From assembly GCA_035508275.1 (NCBI GenBank), contig DATJNI010000016.1, positions 22,150 to 86,149 of the forward strand: a stretch of 64,000 nucleotides of DNA, read 5' to 3'. Of the stretch, positions 15,764-24,511 are shown piece by piece. The notes under the pieces are model-generated. The model was given only the letters and a program-made list of their open reading frames with translations. It ran no database searches and was not told where the DNA came from. How positions within the stretch are numbered: position 1 is the stretch's first letter; each line of letters begins with the position of its first letter. Source of the stretch: DATJNI01 sp035508275. GTDB lineage: Bacteria > Patescibacteriota > Saccharimonadia > Saccharimonadales > UBA4665. The translations under genes and the position numbers were made by a program.

Positions 15764-16474
15764 TTAACTAAATTGAACTTTTATGGCTGAGGGAGTTAGG
15801 TTAGGCGGCGTGACACCGTCAATTGATGGACCTGGAGGCGTAGTTGGGTCTGAAGCAGGAGGTGTTGGATCACTTGATGGGGGTGAACCTGGGTCAGATG
15901 GTGGCGAAACTGGAGGAACAGGATCGCTCGAGGGAGGCATTGGGCTTGGGTCAGTTGAGGGAGGAACTGGGTCAGTAGGGATTGGAGTTGGATCACTTGA
16001 TGGCGGTGTACCTGGGTCAGATGGTGGTACGACAGAAGGACCGGGGTCAGTTGAGGGTGGCATTGGGCTTGGGTCGCTTGAGGGTGGAACGCCACTTGGG
16101 TCAGCCGGTGCTGGGTCTTCAAGTGATGAGTTCAATGAGTCAAGTGCTGGGTCTACCGGTGCGGCAGCAGGTGCTGCAGAGCCGACCTTATTAAAGCCAG
16201 TCTGTATGATTGCGCCGGCTATACCGCCTAGGAAAAATAGCAGTACGAAGCTTACGCCAGTAGAAAATTCGTGGTTTGTGACTTTGTCGACACCAACTGC
16301 GTACTTATAGAACCAGTACCACCAGACAATTGGTACGATTAGCAGCCAAGCAGTCGGGATCTCAGCTCCCAGTTTCTTCATCTCGTTTTTAGTTGATACA
16401 AGATAGTAAATGTAATATATCCCTAACGTTATTATGGAGAAAAGCAGCACCAAAAATGGATTTCTGTTCTTCAT
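15764..16474 (-). CDS. DUF4234-like membrane protein with Pro/Ser/Asp repeat tail
   Basis: A 236-aa protein in two parts. Residues 1-100 contain three hydrophobic segments (PFLVLLFSIITLGIYYIYYL at 5-25; a Trp-rich AWLLIVPIVWWYWFYKY near 43; VSFVLLFFLGGIAGAIIQ near 74), resembling DUF4234/superinfection-immunity-like small membrane domains. Residues about 110-225 are a low-complexity tail built from repeats of PPSSDPxP and PPSTDPxP, likely extended on the outer or inner face. The function is not known. The repeats make the DNA GC-skewed and create long open frames on the other strand that are not genes. Confidence 0.7.
   Translation of the reverse strand: MKNRNPFLVLLFSIITLGIYYIYYLVSTKNEMKKLGAEIPTAWLLIVPIVWWYWFYKYAVGVDKVTNHEFSTGVSFVLLFFLGGIAGAIIQTGFNKVGSAAPAAAPVDPALDSLNSSLEDPAPADPSGVPPSSDPSPMPPSTDPGPSVVPPSDPGTPPSSDPTPIPTDPVPPSTDPSPMPPSSDPVPPVSPPSDPGSPPSSDPTPPASDPTTPPGPSIDGVTPPNLTPSAIKVQFS
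15797..16120. repeat. degenerate repeats encoding the Pro-Ser-Asp tail
   Basis: Imperfect 15-24 bp units of the ggatcacttgatggtgg type recur across this stretch and encode the SDPxPPS repeats of the DUF4234 protein. Confidence 0.75.
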
Positions 16475-16552
16475 GATTCTTTTACCTTCCTTATTTAATT
16501 AGTCCTTACCTTGGTTTATATAATAATTGCTTATGTTTGAATATGCAATTTT

Positions 16553-19069
16553 TTAAACACGCTCCGCTTTTAGATTCTTGGCTACCTCCCCGGCTGCATC
16601 CTCAATTAATTTATTGACCTGCTGGTCAGTCAAAGTTCGTTTAAACGAAGTAACGCTTAGGCGGAAGCTAATATTCTTAGTTTCACTAGAACCTTCTTTT
16701 TGAAAGATGGATAGCGGAGTAAGAACAACGGACGTGTCTTTGTCTTTAACTTTATCCACAGCAGAATTTAGGCTGGAGCGCAACTGGTTGTAGCCCGTAT
16801 TTGAGTCAACTTTAAGCGTTAGATCCTGATAAACACTTGGGAAGCGGGAGATTGGCCGGTACGGTGATCTGCCTATTAGTTTGGATAGAGTTTCGGTAGT
16901 TACTTCAAAGCCAGCACAAAAGTCTGGAAGCTTTAGTGAAGCTTTTACTGATTCTTTTATTTCACCTAAAGCACCGACTATTTGGCCGTCCTGAGTTAAA
17001 ACATGGGCAGTGCGCTGCAAGTTAAATGGCGAAAAGACGGCTAGGGCTTCGTGTTCCTTAGTTGGAGCTTCAAACTTCAGGTCTTGGTTTACTAGGCCAC
17101 AGAGATACTTTTTTGCTAGGTAGTAGCTAGAGCTAGAATTCTTAGAACGTTGTTTGGCTATAACAAAGGCTGTTCGTTCGGACTCTTTTGGCAGACCGTC
17201 GTCCGTTAAGGAATTAACGGAGTGAACTTTACCTATTTCAAACAAAGCAAAGTCGCTGAACCCGGCTTTAATATTGGGATGGACCTTTTCTAGTAAGCTA
17301 GGTAGCAGACTCAGGCGGTAATACTGCAGATTAGGGCTAAGGGCATTAGCTAGAGAGAAGGCTTGAGCCGGATCCTGGCCGACACTCTTAAGTAGTCGCT
17401 CATGAACAAAGCTGTAAGTTAATACTTCACTAGCTCCGTCTTTAGATAGCTCACGCCTAATTTGGTCTTTGGCTTCAAGAAGAGCGTTTTTGTCGGCCGG
17501 TTTTATGCTTTTAGTAGGCAGGGAGAGAGGTAGTTTGTCGTAGCCGTAGAGCCGGCCTACCTCCTCAACCACGTCTTCTCTTAGCTCTATGTCAGTTCGC
17601 CAAAACGGCGCATGGACGTTTAAAATGTCGCCATTAATCTCAACTTTAAATTCAACATTTTCTAGTATCTTTGCTATCTCTTGCGCGCTTAACTTAAGGC
17701 CAAGGATTTTATTAATGAACTCTGGGGCAATGTCGATGTTCGGATGGATTGAGCCACGCTCAAGAGCGTCCTTACCAAGTTTATTAAAGTCGCTTAGTTT
17801 TGAGGCTTGACTGCCAGCGGTCAGTGACGTTATTAGCTCCAGTGTCTTTTTTATTACGGCTGGATTAGTTAGCGGGCTTTGACCTTTAGTGAACCGGGTA
17901 ACGGCATCGGAGAATAGACCATTAGCCATCGAGGTTCGTCTAATTGAATACATGTCGAAGTTGGCGCATTCAAGGAGTACGTTCTTAGTGCTTGCGTCAA
18001 CTTCAGTTTCCTGGCCGCCCATTATACCTCCCAAGCCAATAAGCTGCTTGTCGGTTGCTATCATGATGGCTTCAGGTCTTGGCTGTATTGTTTTGCCGTT
18101 TAGAAGGGTCAAGTTTTCGTTTGGTTTAGGGTTTCTAACTATTAGGCCTACTGAATTTGAGAGGGCCTTAACTTTGTCGTAGTCGTAAGCGTGAAGTGGC
18201 TGGGCGGTAATCAGCATAATGAGGTTGGTGGCGTCGACAATATTGTTTATTGACCTTAGTCCGGCTTTAGCTAGCTCAATTTGTAGCCAAAGTGGGCTGT
18301 CTTTAACACTCACGTCTTTAATAGAAATTAGGCAGAATCTTCTAACTAGTTCCGGTAGTTCGTTTGTGAAACTAAAGGGCAGGTCTTCACTGGTTTCTTC
18401 AAAGCTAGTTTCCAGTGAGTACCAGTCTGGACTCTTAAAAGGTTTTCCTAGGATACCGGCAACTTCTCTAGCAAGCCCCATGTTTCCAAAACAGTCTGGA
18501 CGGTGAGTGAACATCTTGTTTTCTAGATCAAGAATAACGTCGTCTTTAAGGGTAAAGGCTTCAGCTAGATCTTGTCCTGGGTGGTAGTCGCCTTCTACTA
18601 TGACTATGCCCTCGTGTGAATCGCCAAAGTCCAGTTCCTTTAGTGAAGCTAGCATGCCGCTGCTTACTACGCCTCTAATTTCTTTGCTCTCTAGTGTTAG
18701 TGGTTCTTTGTCGGCAGTTGATGGCACAACCTTTCCGGGCGGTATCCAAACCGCCATGATGCCAGCCTTGACATTAGGAGCACCACAAACAACCTCTATT
18801 AATCCGTCGCTGTTTCTTTGAATGTTCTTATTAGTCCCTTTGTCGTCAACCAAGCAAACGGATAGCTTATCGGCGCCTTCATGCTTAGTGCAGGATTTAA
18901 CTTCTACTATAAAGATGCCAGAGTATTTGTCTGTTAGTTTTACTAAGCTTTCAATTGCTCCAAGTTTTGAGCCTATCTTCTCAATTAGCTCGTCAGTTGA
19001 GACATCACTAATATCTGCACTGTGGTGGACAGCGTTAAAGGCTTTAAGAGAGTTAAGGCTTAGTTTCAT
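16553..19069 (-). CDS. pheT: phenylalanyl-tRNA synthetase beta subunit
   Basis: The beta chain of the heterotetrameric PheRS, 838 aa, close to the usual length. It shows an N-terminal tRNA-binding (EMAP-like) domain around residues 40-150 with VEVKSCTKHEGADKLSVCLV, the B3/B4 domain with the HRPDCFGNMGLARE signature near residue 188 that is linked to editing, the B5 domain with EVGRLYGYDKLPLS, and the C-terminal ferredoxin-fold anticodon-binding domain. It begins 4 bp before the pheS stop, so pheS-pheT form a coupled operon. Confidence 0.97.
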   Translation of the reverse strand: MKLSLNSLKAFNAVHHSADISDVSTDELIEKIGSKLGAIESLVKLTDKYSGIFIVEVKSCTKHEGADKLSVCLVDDKGTNKNIQRNSDGLIEVVCGAPNVKAGIMAVWIPPGKVVPSTADKEPLTLESKEIRGVVSSGMLASLKELDFGDSHEGIVIVEGDYHPGQDLAEAFTLKDDVILDLENKMFTHRPDCFGNMGLAREVAGILGKPFKSPDWYSLETSFEETSEDLPFSFTNELPELVRRFCLISIKDVSVKDSPLWLQIELAKAGLRSINNIVDATNLIMLITAQPLHAYDYDKVKALSNSVGLIVRNPKPNENLTLLNGKTIQPRPEAIMIATDKQLIGLGGIMGGQETEVDASTKNVLLECANFDMYSIRRTSMANGLFSDAVTRFTKGQSPLTNPAVIKKTLELITSLTAGSQASKLSDFNKLGKDALERGSIHPNIDIAPEFINKILGLKLSAQEIAKILENVEFKVEINGDILNVHAPFWRTDIELREDVVEEVGRLYGYDKLPLSLPTKSIKPADKNALLEAKDQIRRELSKDGASEVLTYSFVHERLLKSVGQDPAQAFSLANALSPNLQYYRLSLLPSLLEKVHPNIKAGFSDFALFEIGKVHSVNSLTDDGLPKESERTAFVIAKQRSKNSSSSYYLAKKYLCGLVNQDLKFEAPTKEHEALAVFSPFNLQRTAHVLTQDGQIVGALGEIKESVKASLKLPDFCAGFEVTTETLSKLIGRSPYRPISRFPSVYQDLTLKVDSNTGYNQLRSSLNSAVDKVKDKDTSVVLTPLSIFQKEGSSETKNISFRLSVTSFKRTLTDQQVNKLIEDAAGEVAKNLKAERV

Positions 19070-20109
19070 TTAAACTGCCTCAAGAATTCTAGACGTCCTG
19101 ATTCAAAGTAGCGGATATCTTCAATAGAGTATTTCATCATGACCAGACGCTCAATGCCGCCGCCCCAGGCGAAACCACTGTACTTATCTGTATCTATGCC
19201 AGCTTCCCTTAAAACATTAGGGTGAATCATGCCGCAGCCGAGAAGTTCAATCCAGCCAGTTTGCGAACAGACGTTGCAGCCTTTTTGGTCACAGAACGGA
19301 CAACTTAGACTAAATTCAAAAGACGGCTCGGTGAATGGGAAATAGAAAGGCTGGGTTTGGACTTTTAGTTCCTTGCCGTAGTAGCTTTGTAGAAAGGTTT
19401 TTAGGGTGGCTATTAGGTGGCCGGTGTTTACTCCTTCGTCGACGTAGACGCCTTCCAGCTGATAGAAGGTGTGTTCGTGACGAGGGTCGAGATCTTCATT
19501 ACGAAAAACACGGCCAGCTATGACACAGGCGATTGGGTCGCCATTCTCTAGGTTTGGTTTTAGTTCTTTTAGAACTCGGTTCTGCATGGTTGAGGTGTGG
19601 GCTGGAGCGATGAAAGGTTGCTTATTGGGATCAACCTGGTTAGTTAGGAAAGTGTCATAGTCGTCTCTGGCTGGGTGACCTTCTGGGAAGTTGAGACTTG
19701 AGAACATGTGATAGTCGTCGTCTATTTCGCGACTCTCATAAGCGTTAAAGCCCATTCTATAGAAGATATCTAGAACGTTAGATAACTCCTGGTTTAAAGG
19801 ATGAATTGAGCCAAGTTCCTGTGACAAATATTTTGGCTCTGTGGCATTGATGTCAAAGGGGGCGCTTAGATCTATTGGTCCTTTGTCTTTAGCCTCACTT
19901 TGGCTGGCTGAAGCTTCGGCTAGTTCTTGCTTTAGGGCATTAAGCTCAGCACCAAATTTAGACCTTTCCTCTGGAGGTAATTGTTTAAGACGATCCAGTA
20001 GGCTCTTTAGTTCTGGACTTTTTAGGACAGCCGACTTATCCTCCAGTTTATTAAGCTGGTCTTTTAGTTTTTTTGATGCGTCGGCTATTTCGGGTATTTG
20101 GTAGTCCAT
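19066..20109 (-). CDS. pheS: phenylalanyl-tRNA synthetase alpha subunit
   Basis: Catalytic alpha chain of PheRS. An N-terminal coiled coil (residues 1-90) is followed by the class II core: motif 2 GRVFRNEDLDPRHEHTFYQLEG and motif 3 GFAWGGGIERLVMMKY near the C-terminus, plus a four-cysteine CPFCDQKGCNVC insert near residue 270 that probably binds zinc. I chose the ATG at 20109 (347 aa) over a GTG at 20139, because the N-terminal helix then starts as expected; neither has a strong Shine-Dalgarno site. It overlaps pheT by 4 bp. Confidence 0.95.
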   Translation of the reverse strand: MDYQIPEIADASKKLKDQLNKLEDKSAVLKSPELKSLLDRLKQLPPEERSKFGAELNALKQELAEASASQSEAKDKGPIDLSAPFDINATEPKYLSQELGSIHPLNQELSNVLDIFYRMGFNAYESREIDDDYHMFSSLNFPEGHPARDDYDTFLTNQVDPNKQPFIAPAHTSTMQNRVLKELKPNLENGDPIACVIAGRVFRNEDLDPRHEHTFYQLEGVYVDEGVNTGHLIATLKTFLQSYYGKELKVQTQPFYFPFTEPSFEFSLSCPFCDQKGCNVCSQTGWIELLGCGMIHPNVLREAGIDTDKYSGFAWGGGIERLVMMKYSIEDIRYFESGRLEFLRQFK

Positions 20110-20227
20110 AAGATGGGATATTGCCTCTAAGTATAACACTAGGTTTATCTGTTATTCTATAGCCAAGAACTTGGGCTATTTTGTTTAGGCTCAAATTATT
20201 TACAGATAGTTTTTGGCTTATCTAGCT

Positions 20228-20233
20228 TATACT
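20228..20233 (+). promoter_or_regulatory. -10 element of the GH63-like gene (leaderless type)
   Basis: TATACT ends 7 nt before the ATG at 20241. Confidence 0.5.
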
Positions 20234-20240
20234 ATTTTTG

Positions 20241-21569
20241 ATGGCAAAAGACGAAGTAAAATCTATCTTAGACCAAGCGGCTGACGTACTGAAAGCTAAC
20301 GATTGTGGGCATTATACTCAGCCGGCCGCCCATTTATATCCTCATCAGTGGCTGTGGGACAGCTGCTTTACTGCCATCGGACTAGCTAATCTAGATATTG
20401 AGCGGGCTAAAATGGAAGTTCAGAGCTTGCTTAGGGGACAATGGCATAATGGCATGTTGCCCTGCATCATATTCCGTGATGAGGCGCAGTATAGGACGGC
20501 TAGAAACCAGTGGCGGAGCTGGGTTAGTCCTTATGCCCCAGTTGACTTAACAACCAGCGGCATTACTCAGCCGCCAATGCTAGCACAAGCTGTTTATTCA
20601 ATTGGCGAAAAGCTAGAGCGACCAGAGAGACGTCAATGGTATAGGCTGATGTACCCTGCGCTAGTTAGTCACCACCAATGGCTTTACCATGACCGTGATC
20701 CACACGACGAGGGCTTGGTGCTGCAGATTCATCCATGGGAAACAGGGCTGGATAACTCGCCGCCTTGGATGAGTGAACTGCATGACCATTTAATGCCGCT
20801 TTGGATTAGGATGGTAGAAAAGCTAAAGCTAGAGAAACTTGTTACTTTAGTTAGAACCGACACTAAAAGAATCCCAGTTGAGCAAAGATCTTCAGTTGCT
20901 GAGTCTCTGGCGCTATTTGATACTCAGCTTCGTTTGCGACGCAAGTCTTACGATATTGACCGAATACTAGATCACTCGCTTTTTAGTATTGAAGACTTAT
21001 CTTTTAACTGCATTCTAGCTAGAGCTAATGCACTCCTAGAAGAGATATCTAGGGCGATTGATAAGCCGCTGCCGCCTGAGCTTACTAAAAGCATGAAGAA
21101 GACTAAAAAGGAACTGGAAGAGCTTTGGGATCCGTTTTCTAATCAGTATTACTCAAGAGACTTTGTCACGCATAGACTGCTAAAAACTACTTCAATTGCC
21201 ACGCTGTTGCCAATCTACGCAGGCATAATATCTAAAGAGAGGGCTGAGAATCTAGCTTCACTTTTAGATAACCCCCATTTATATGGCACAGCCTACCCAG
21301 TACCAACAGTTGCACCAGAGTCTGTTTGGTTTAATAGACAGAGGTATTGGCAAGGACCAACCTGGCTTAATATGAACTGGCTAATTATTGATGGACTAAA
21401 GCGCTACGGGCTAAAAGAGCAGGCTAAGATGCTGAGAGATAAAACTATTAAGATGGTGGAGCAAGCTGGTTTTTGGGAGTACTTTGATCCGATTAGCGGC
21501 GAAGGATTGGGGGCTGAGAACTTTTCTTGGACAGCTGCCTTGTTTGTAGATCTAGTAAAGAGTAAGTGA
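20241..21569 (+). CDS. GH63/MGH1-like (alpha/alpha)6-barrel glycosidase
   Basis: A 442-aa soluble protein without a signal peptide. It carries the signatures of the GH63-type six-hairpin glycosidases and mannosyl/glucosyl-glycerate hydrolase relatives: HQWLWDSCFTAIGLANLD near residue 33 (the Asp is the likely general acid), WHNGMLPCIIF, then GPTWLNMNWLIIDGLKRYG near residue 373 and GLGAENFSWTAAL near residue 422 with a candidate catalytic Glu. It probably hydrolyses an alpha-linked glucoside or a glycerate glycoside in the cytoplasm. The sequence at the start argues for a leaderless mRNA. It is convergent with rmuC. Confidence 0.85.
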   Translation: MAKDEVKSILDQAADVLKANDCGHYTQPAAHLYPHQWLWDSCFTAIGLANLDIERAKMEVQSLLRGQWHNGMLPCIIFRDEAQYRTARNQWRSWVSPYAPVDLTTSGITQPPMLAQAVYSIGEKLERPERRQWYRLMYPALVSHHQWLYHDRDPHDEGLVLQIHPWETGLDNSPPWMSELHDHLMPLWIRMVEKLKLEKLVTLVRTDTKRIPVEQRSSVAESLALFDTQLRLRRKSYDIDRILDHSLFSIEDLSFNCILARANALLEEISRAIDKPLPPELTKSMKKTKKELEELWDPFSNQYYSRDFVTHRLLKTTSIATLLPIYAGIISKERAENLASLLDNPHLYGTAYPVPTVAPESVWFNRQRYWQGPTWLNMNWLIIDGLKRYGLKEQAKMLRDKTIKMVEQAGFWEYFDPISGEGLGAENFSWTAALFVDLVKSK

Positions 21570-21598
21570 GGACGCTCGCCTGCTACTTTTGTCAAATT

Positions 21599-22657
21599 CT
21601 AGTCTTCGGTTGGTTTCTCTAGAGAGAGTGGCTTTATGCCTGCCGTCTTAGAGGATATCTTGACCATATCTTTGTCCACTTTGCCTAGTTCTTTGTGAGC
21701 GGCGTTGTAGTGGTTAACGGTTGTACCTAAGGAGCTTCCTAGTTTTTGCATGTATGTTTCGTAGGAGCCTAGGTGTCGAGCGAGTTCGCCTACCCTAGTT
21801 TGAATTTCTTGAGCCTGCTCTTCTATTTGTAGACTTCTAAGGCCTTGGAGAACAGTTTGGAGATAGGCCATGAAAGTTGTTGGGCTAACAATTATTACGT
21901 TTTTATCTATAAAGGCATACTCAATTAGGTCTCTGGCTGAGGTACCGGTAGCGCCAATCTTGTTTATGAGTAGATCATAATATATGGCCTCGCTCGGGAT
22001 AAACATGAAGGCATAATCCATGGTGTTTTCTTTTGGTCTAATATACTTAGCTGTTTCATCTATTCTCTTTTTTAGATCAGACTTAAATAGCCGCTCTATG
22101 GCTTCTCTTTTAGTTTTATCTTTTTCGTCAATGAGTCGGTTGTAGTTTTCTAGAGAGAACTTAGAGTCGACTGGCAGAAGTCGTCCCTTATCTAGCATGA
22201 TAACGGCGTCTACTATTTCGCCGTCTTTAAACTTGTATTGCAGCTTATATCTATCTGGCGTCATGACATTTTCTAGTACTTGAGAAAGATAAAACTCCCC
22301 TATGACTCCTCTTTGTTTGGGGTTCTGCAGGACGTTTTGTAAAGTTTTTAGCTCGTCAGTAATACTAACTACCTGCTTATTGGATTCCTTTAATTCGGTA
22401 AGGTTCCTAGTTACTTCAGAGATTATCTTAGAACTAGCAGCAAATTGGCTAGCCATTTGCTTGTTGGTGTTAATTAACTGATCGCTGAGCTGCTTATTCA
22501 TGCCGTCTTTAAGATCCTGAATAGATTTAGTCAGGTTATTCATGTCGTTTTTAAGGAGTAGAGCTTCTGTTGAGTTAGATTTTCTAGAGTTTGTAATGAA
22601 TATATATGATAGAACTGCAAACAGAAGAATGCTCAAAATTACCACCGCATAGATCAT
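21599..22657 (-). CDS. rmuC: DNA recombination protein RmuC
   Basis: A 352-aa RmuC-family protein, somewhat shorter than the E. coli form. It has an N-terminal membrane segment (residues 2-22), a long coiled coil (about 30-110) and the conserved RmuC core including NPKQRGVIGEFYLSQVLENV near residue 112, LLPVDSKFSLENYNRL near 158, DYAFMFIPSEAIYYDLL near 213 and VIIVSPTTFMAYLQTV near 253. The core has a restriction-endonuclease-like fold and the family limits DNA inversions at repeats. It lies 21 bp downstream of the L,D-transpeptidase gene. Confidence 0.93.
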   Translation of the reverse strand: MIYAVVILSILLFAVLSYIFITNSRKSNSTEALLLKNDMNNLTKSIQDLKDGMNKQLSDQLINTNKQMASQFAASSKIISEVTRNLTELKESNKQVVSITDELKTLQNVLQNPKQRGVIGEFYLSQVLENVMTPDRYKLQYKFKDGEIVDAVIMLDKGRLLPVDSKFSLENYNRLIDEKDKTKREAIERLFKSDLKKRIDETAKYIRPKENTMDYAFMFIPSEAIYYDLLINKIGATGTSARDLIEYAFIDKNVIIVSPTTFMAYLQTVLQGLRSLQIEEQAQEIQTRVGELARHLGSYETYMQKLGSSLGTTVNHYNAAHKELGKVDKDMVKISSKTAGIKPLSLEKPTED

Positions 22658-22678
22658 GGTCTCTATTCTAACAAATAC

Positions 22679-23398
22679 TTAAGTGTTTATCTGTACGGTT
22701 GTACCAATATTTACCCAGTTGTATAGCCATTGGGCTGTAGCTAGTGGGAGCTCAACGCAACCATGAGAGGCGTTAATGTTGTTGTCCGGGACATTACCAA
22801 ACAGATCACTACTTCTCCAGGTGGCATCGTGCAGACCATAAGTGCCGTATTGGTTATTTAGAAACGGCATCCAGTAGTTAACGTAGTCGGTCCAAGAACT
22901 TAGTTGGTCTGAGCCAGTTAGTGTTTGGTTGATACGTTTAGCATATATCTGATAAGTACCGGTTGGGGTAATGGTGCTAGCAAAACCACTGTAACCAGTT
23001 ATTACTGGGGAGTTATATAGCATATTAGTGCCATTACATGCCCAGAGGTGACGTGCAGAAATACTGACCAATACTTCTTGGGTAAGAGTGTTGCCGGCAC
23101 AAGGATTAACAGGCTTAGCGACAGCGACAACCTTGTCTGATTTGGCTGGCTTGGCGACGCCAGCTACGGCTGGGTGTAGTTTGGGAGGGCTAAGGTTAGA
23201 GGCACTGGTGTTATTAACCTTGATCATAAGTAGAGCGAAGACCATTAGTAGAGCTACTAATACTATGCTAAGACGACGGGTACGGCCTAGTTTCTTAGGT
23301 GGTTCACTAGGCGCAGCATCTTCTGTTTTGGAGTAATAGTAGTTATACCCAACAAAGTTGCCGGGTCGGACGGTTTTATTCTGAAGCGAGTTACTCAT
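22679..23398 (-). CDS. membrane-anchored L,D-transpeptidase (YkuD domain)
   Basis: A 239-aa protein with a cytoplasmic N-terminus rich in basic residues (about 1-47), one membrane anchor (residues 47-66: LSIVLVALLMVFALLMIKVN), a linker, and a C-terminal YkuD domain. The catalytic segment NASHGCVELP near residue 209 holds the His and Cys of SHGC; the usual Arg after the Val is Glu here. These enzymes make 3-3 peptidoglycan crosslinks or attach proteins to the wall. A strong promoter with 17-bp spacing lies upstream; rmuC follows after 21 bp. Confidence 0.9.
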   Translation of the reverse strand: MSNSLQNKTVRPGNFVGYNYYYSKTEDAAPSEPPKKLGRTRRLSIVLVALLMVFALLMIKVNNTSASNLSPPKLHPAVAGVAKPAKSDKVVAVAKPVNPCAGNTLTQEVLVSISARHLWACNGTNMLYNSPVITGYSGFASTITPTGTYQIYAKRINQTLTGSDQLSSWTDYVNYWMPFLNNQYGTYGLHDATWRSSDLFGNVPDNNINASHGCVELPLATAQWLYNWVNIGTTVQINT

Positions 23399-23485
23399 AG
23401 TTTACTAATTCTAGATGTACGAGCTTTTTTAAAGCTGTAAGAAATTATTATTTTATCTTTTTTGTTTTTGTTTAACCTAAGGCTG

Positions 23486-23514
23486 ATTATATATAAGTAG
23501 GGTAGCATTAGCAA
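23486..23514 (-). promoter_or_regulatory. sigma70-type promoter of the L,D-transpeptidase gene
   Basis: TTGCTA (23509-23514) and TATAAT (23486-23491) on the minus strand with a 17-bp spacer. The -35 box abuts the T-tract of the preceding terminator. Confidence 0.6.
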
Positions 23515-23546
23515 TAATAAAAGACCCGGACAAATGTGCCCGGGTC
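23513..23546 (-). terminator. rho-independent terminator after the alpha/beta hydrolase gene
   Basis: On the minus strand a perfect 7-bp GACCCGG/CCGGGTC stem with a 10-nt loop is followed by TTTTATTATT. It ends transcription from the hydrolase gene before the L,D-transpeptidase promoter. Confidence 0.75.
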
Positions 23547-23548
23547 AT

Positions 23549-23569
23549 TTGGAAGCCTCACACTTCCAA
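23549..23569 (-). other. perfect 7-bp hairpin in the hydrolase 3' UTR
   Basis: TTGGAAG/CTTCCAA with a 7-nt loop stands just before the terminator stem on the minus strand. Together they give a tandem-hairpin 3' end, which could stabilise the mRNA or mark a small RNA. Confidence 0.45.
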
Positions 23570-23620
23570 TTCCAGCTTAGTACACGTAGGCTCAGCATTC
23601 AATGTGATTTTGCGCACAAT

Positions 23621-24448
23621 TTAGGGCTTTTCATTTTCGTATCCTGCAACTACTCGCTCAACAATTAATTTAGAGGCCTTTTTGTTAATTACATGCCTGG
23701 CTCTAACGCTGTAGTGACTAACTGCGTCGTTAGCTGTACCTATTACCTGCTCTGTGTGTCCTCTAATAACGATGGTGTCGAAACTGCCGTAGATAGCGTC
23801 TATAGTCATAGGTAGGTCCTTAATGTCTTCGGCTACTTGGTGTTTTAGAATGGTGTTTTCTAGGCTTTTAATAAACGGTGTCCAGGACTTTTTGTCTACC
23901 GAAAATCCGATCAGCTTTTGACCTAGGGTATAAGCTCTACCCAGATTCTCTTCATCAAACCTTGGTTGATAGTTAATAACCCAATCGTAATAACGGGTAA
24001 AGGCGGCTAGTCTGATTCTAGCTAAACGGTTTTCTGGTAGGCCAGAATATATTGGCATTTCAAATAGGATTAGATGCTTTACTTGAGAAGGTAAAAGCTT
24101 GGCGATTCTAGCAGCAACGATAGAGCCCATGGAGTGGCCAACTAAGGTAACCGGTTCGTTTAAGTGTAATTTGTTTATAGAGTTAATAACGGCTGCGGCG
24201 TGATCATCGACACTGTAGTTAATCCAGTCTGGTTTTGGCGAGGCCCCGAAACCGAGCAAATCAAAAGCTATGACTCGGTAGCCGGGACTCAACTCAAACT
24301 CTTTAATTACATTATCCCAGACCTCGTTGTTCCTGCCGATGCCGTGCAGCAGTATGACTGGATGGCCACTACCTACGTCCTTAACTAGCTTCAACCTGAT
24401 TGGTCGTTTTAGAACTTTAAATAACAGCTTGTCGCTAAGATTACTCAC
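23621..24448 (-). CDS. alpha/beta hydrolase
   Basis: A 275-aa cytoplasmic alpha/beta-hydrolase-fold protein. Visible elements are the oxyanion loop VILLHGIGRNNEVWDNVI near residue 32, the nucleophile elbow LVGHSMGSIVAA near residue 102, and a candidate Asp in IDAIYGSFDTIVIRG near residue 216. The usual late catalytic His may be in RARHVINKKAS. Substrate unknown. The likely GTG start at 24448 has AGGAG close by and a TATAAT ending 8 nt upstream, so either a very short leader or leaderless initiation is possible. A terminator follows. Confidence 0.85.
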   Translation of the reverse strand: MSNLSDKLLFKVLKRPIRLKLVKDVGSGHPVILLHGIGRNNEVWDNVIKEFELSPGYRVIAFDLLGFGASPKPDWINYSVDDHAAAVINSINKLHLNEPVTLVGHSMGSIVAARIAKLLPSQVKHLILFEMPIYSGLPENRLARIRLAAFTRYYDWVINYQPRFDEENLGRAYTLGQKLIGFSVDKKSWTPFIKSLENTILKHQVAEDIKDLPMTIDAIYGSFDTIVIRGHTEQVIGTANDAVSHYSVRARHVINKKASKLIVERVVAGYENEKP

Positions 24449-24456
24449 TTACTCCT

Positions 24457-24462
24457 ATTATA
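24457..24462 (-). promoter_or_regulatory. -10 element of the alpha/beta hydrolase gene
   Basis: TATAAT on the minus strand ends 8 nt before the GTG start at 24448. Confidence 0.45.
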
Positions 24463-24495
24463 TAAGTGTTTTTTACATTTTTGGTGGTAATGCTT

Positions 24496-24501
24496 TAGAA
24501 T
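24496..24501 (+). promoter_or_regulatory. -10 element of the CNNM/CorC-like gene (leaderless type)
   Basis: TAGAAT ends 10 nt before the ATG at 24512. Confidence 0.4.
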
Positions 24502-24511
24502 GTAGTTAGCA

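Noticed and set aside
15783..16310. Long open frame on the plus strand opposite the DUF4234 gene, Gly/Ser-rich.
   Set aside because: It is the mirror of the Pro-Ser-Asp repeats; no ribosome site and no domain, while the minus-strand gene has a membrane domain and a Shine-Dalgarno site.
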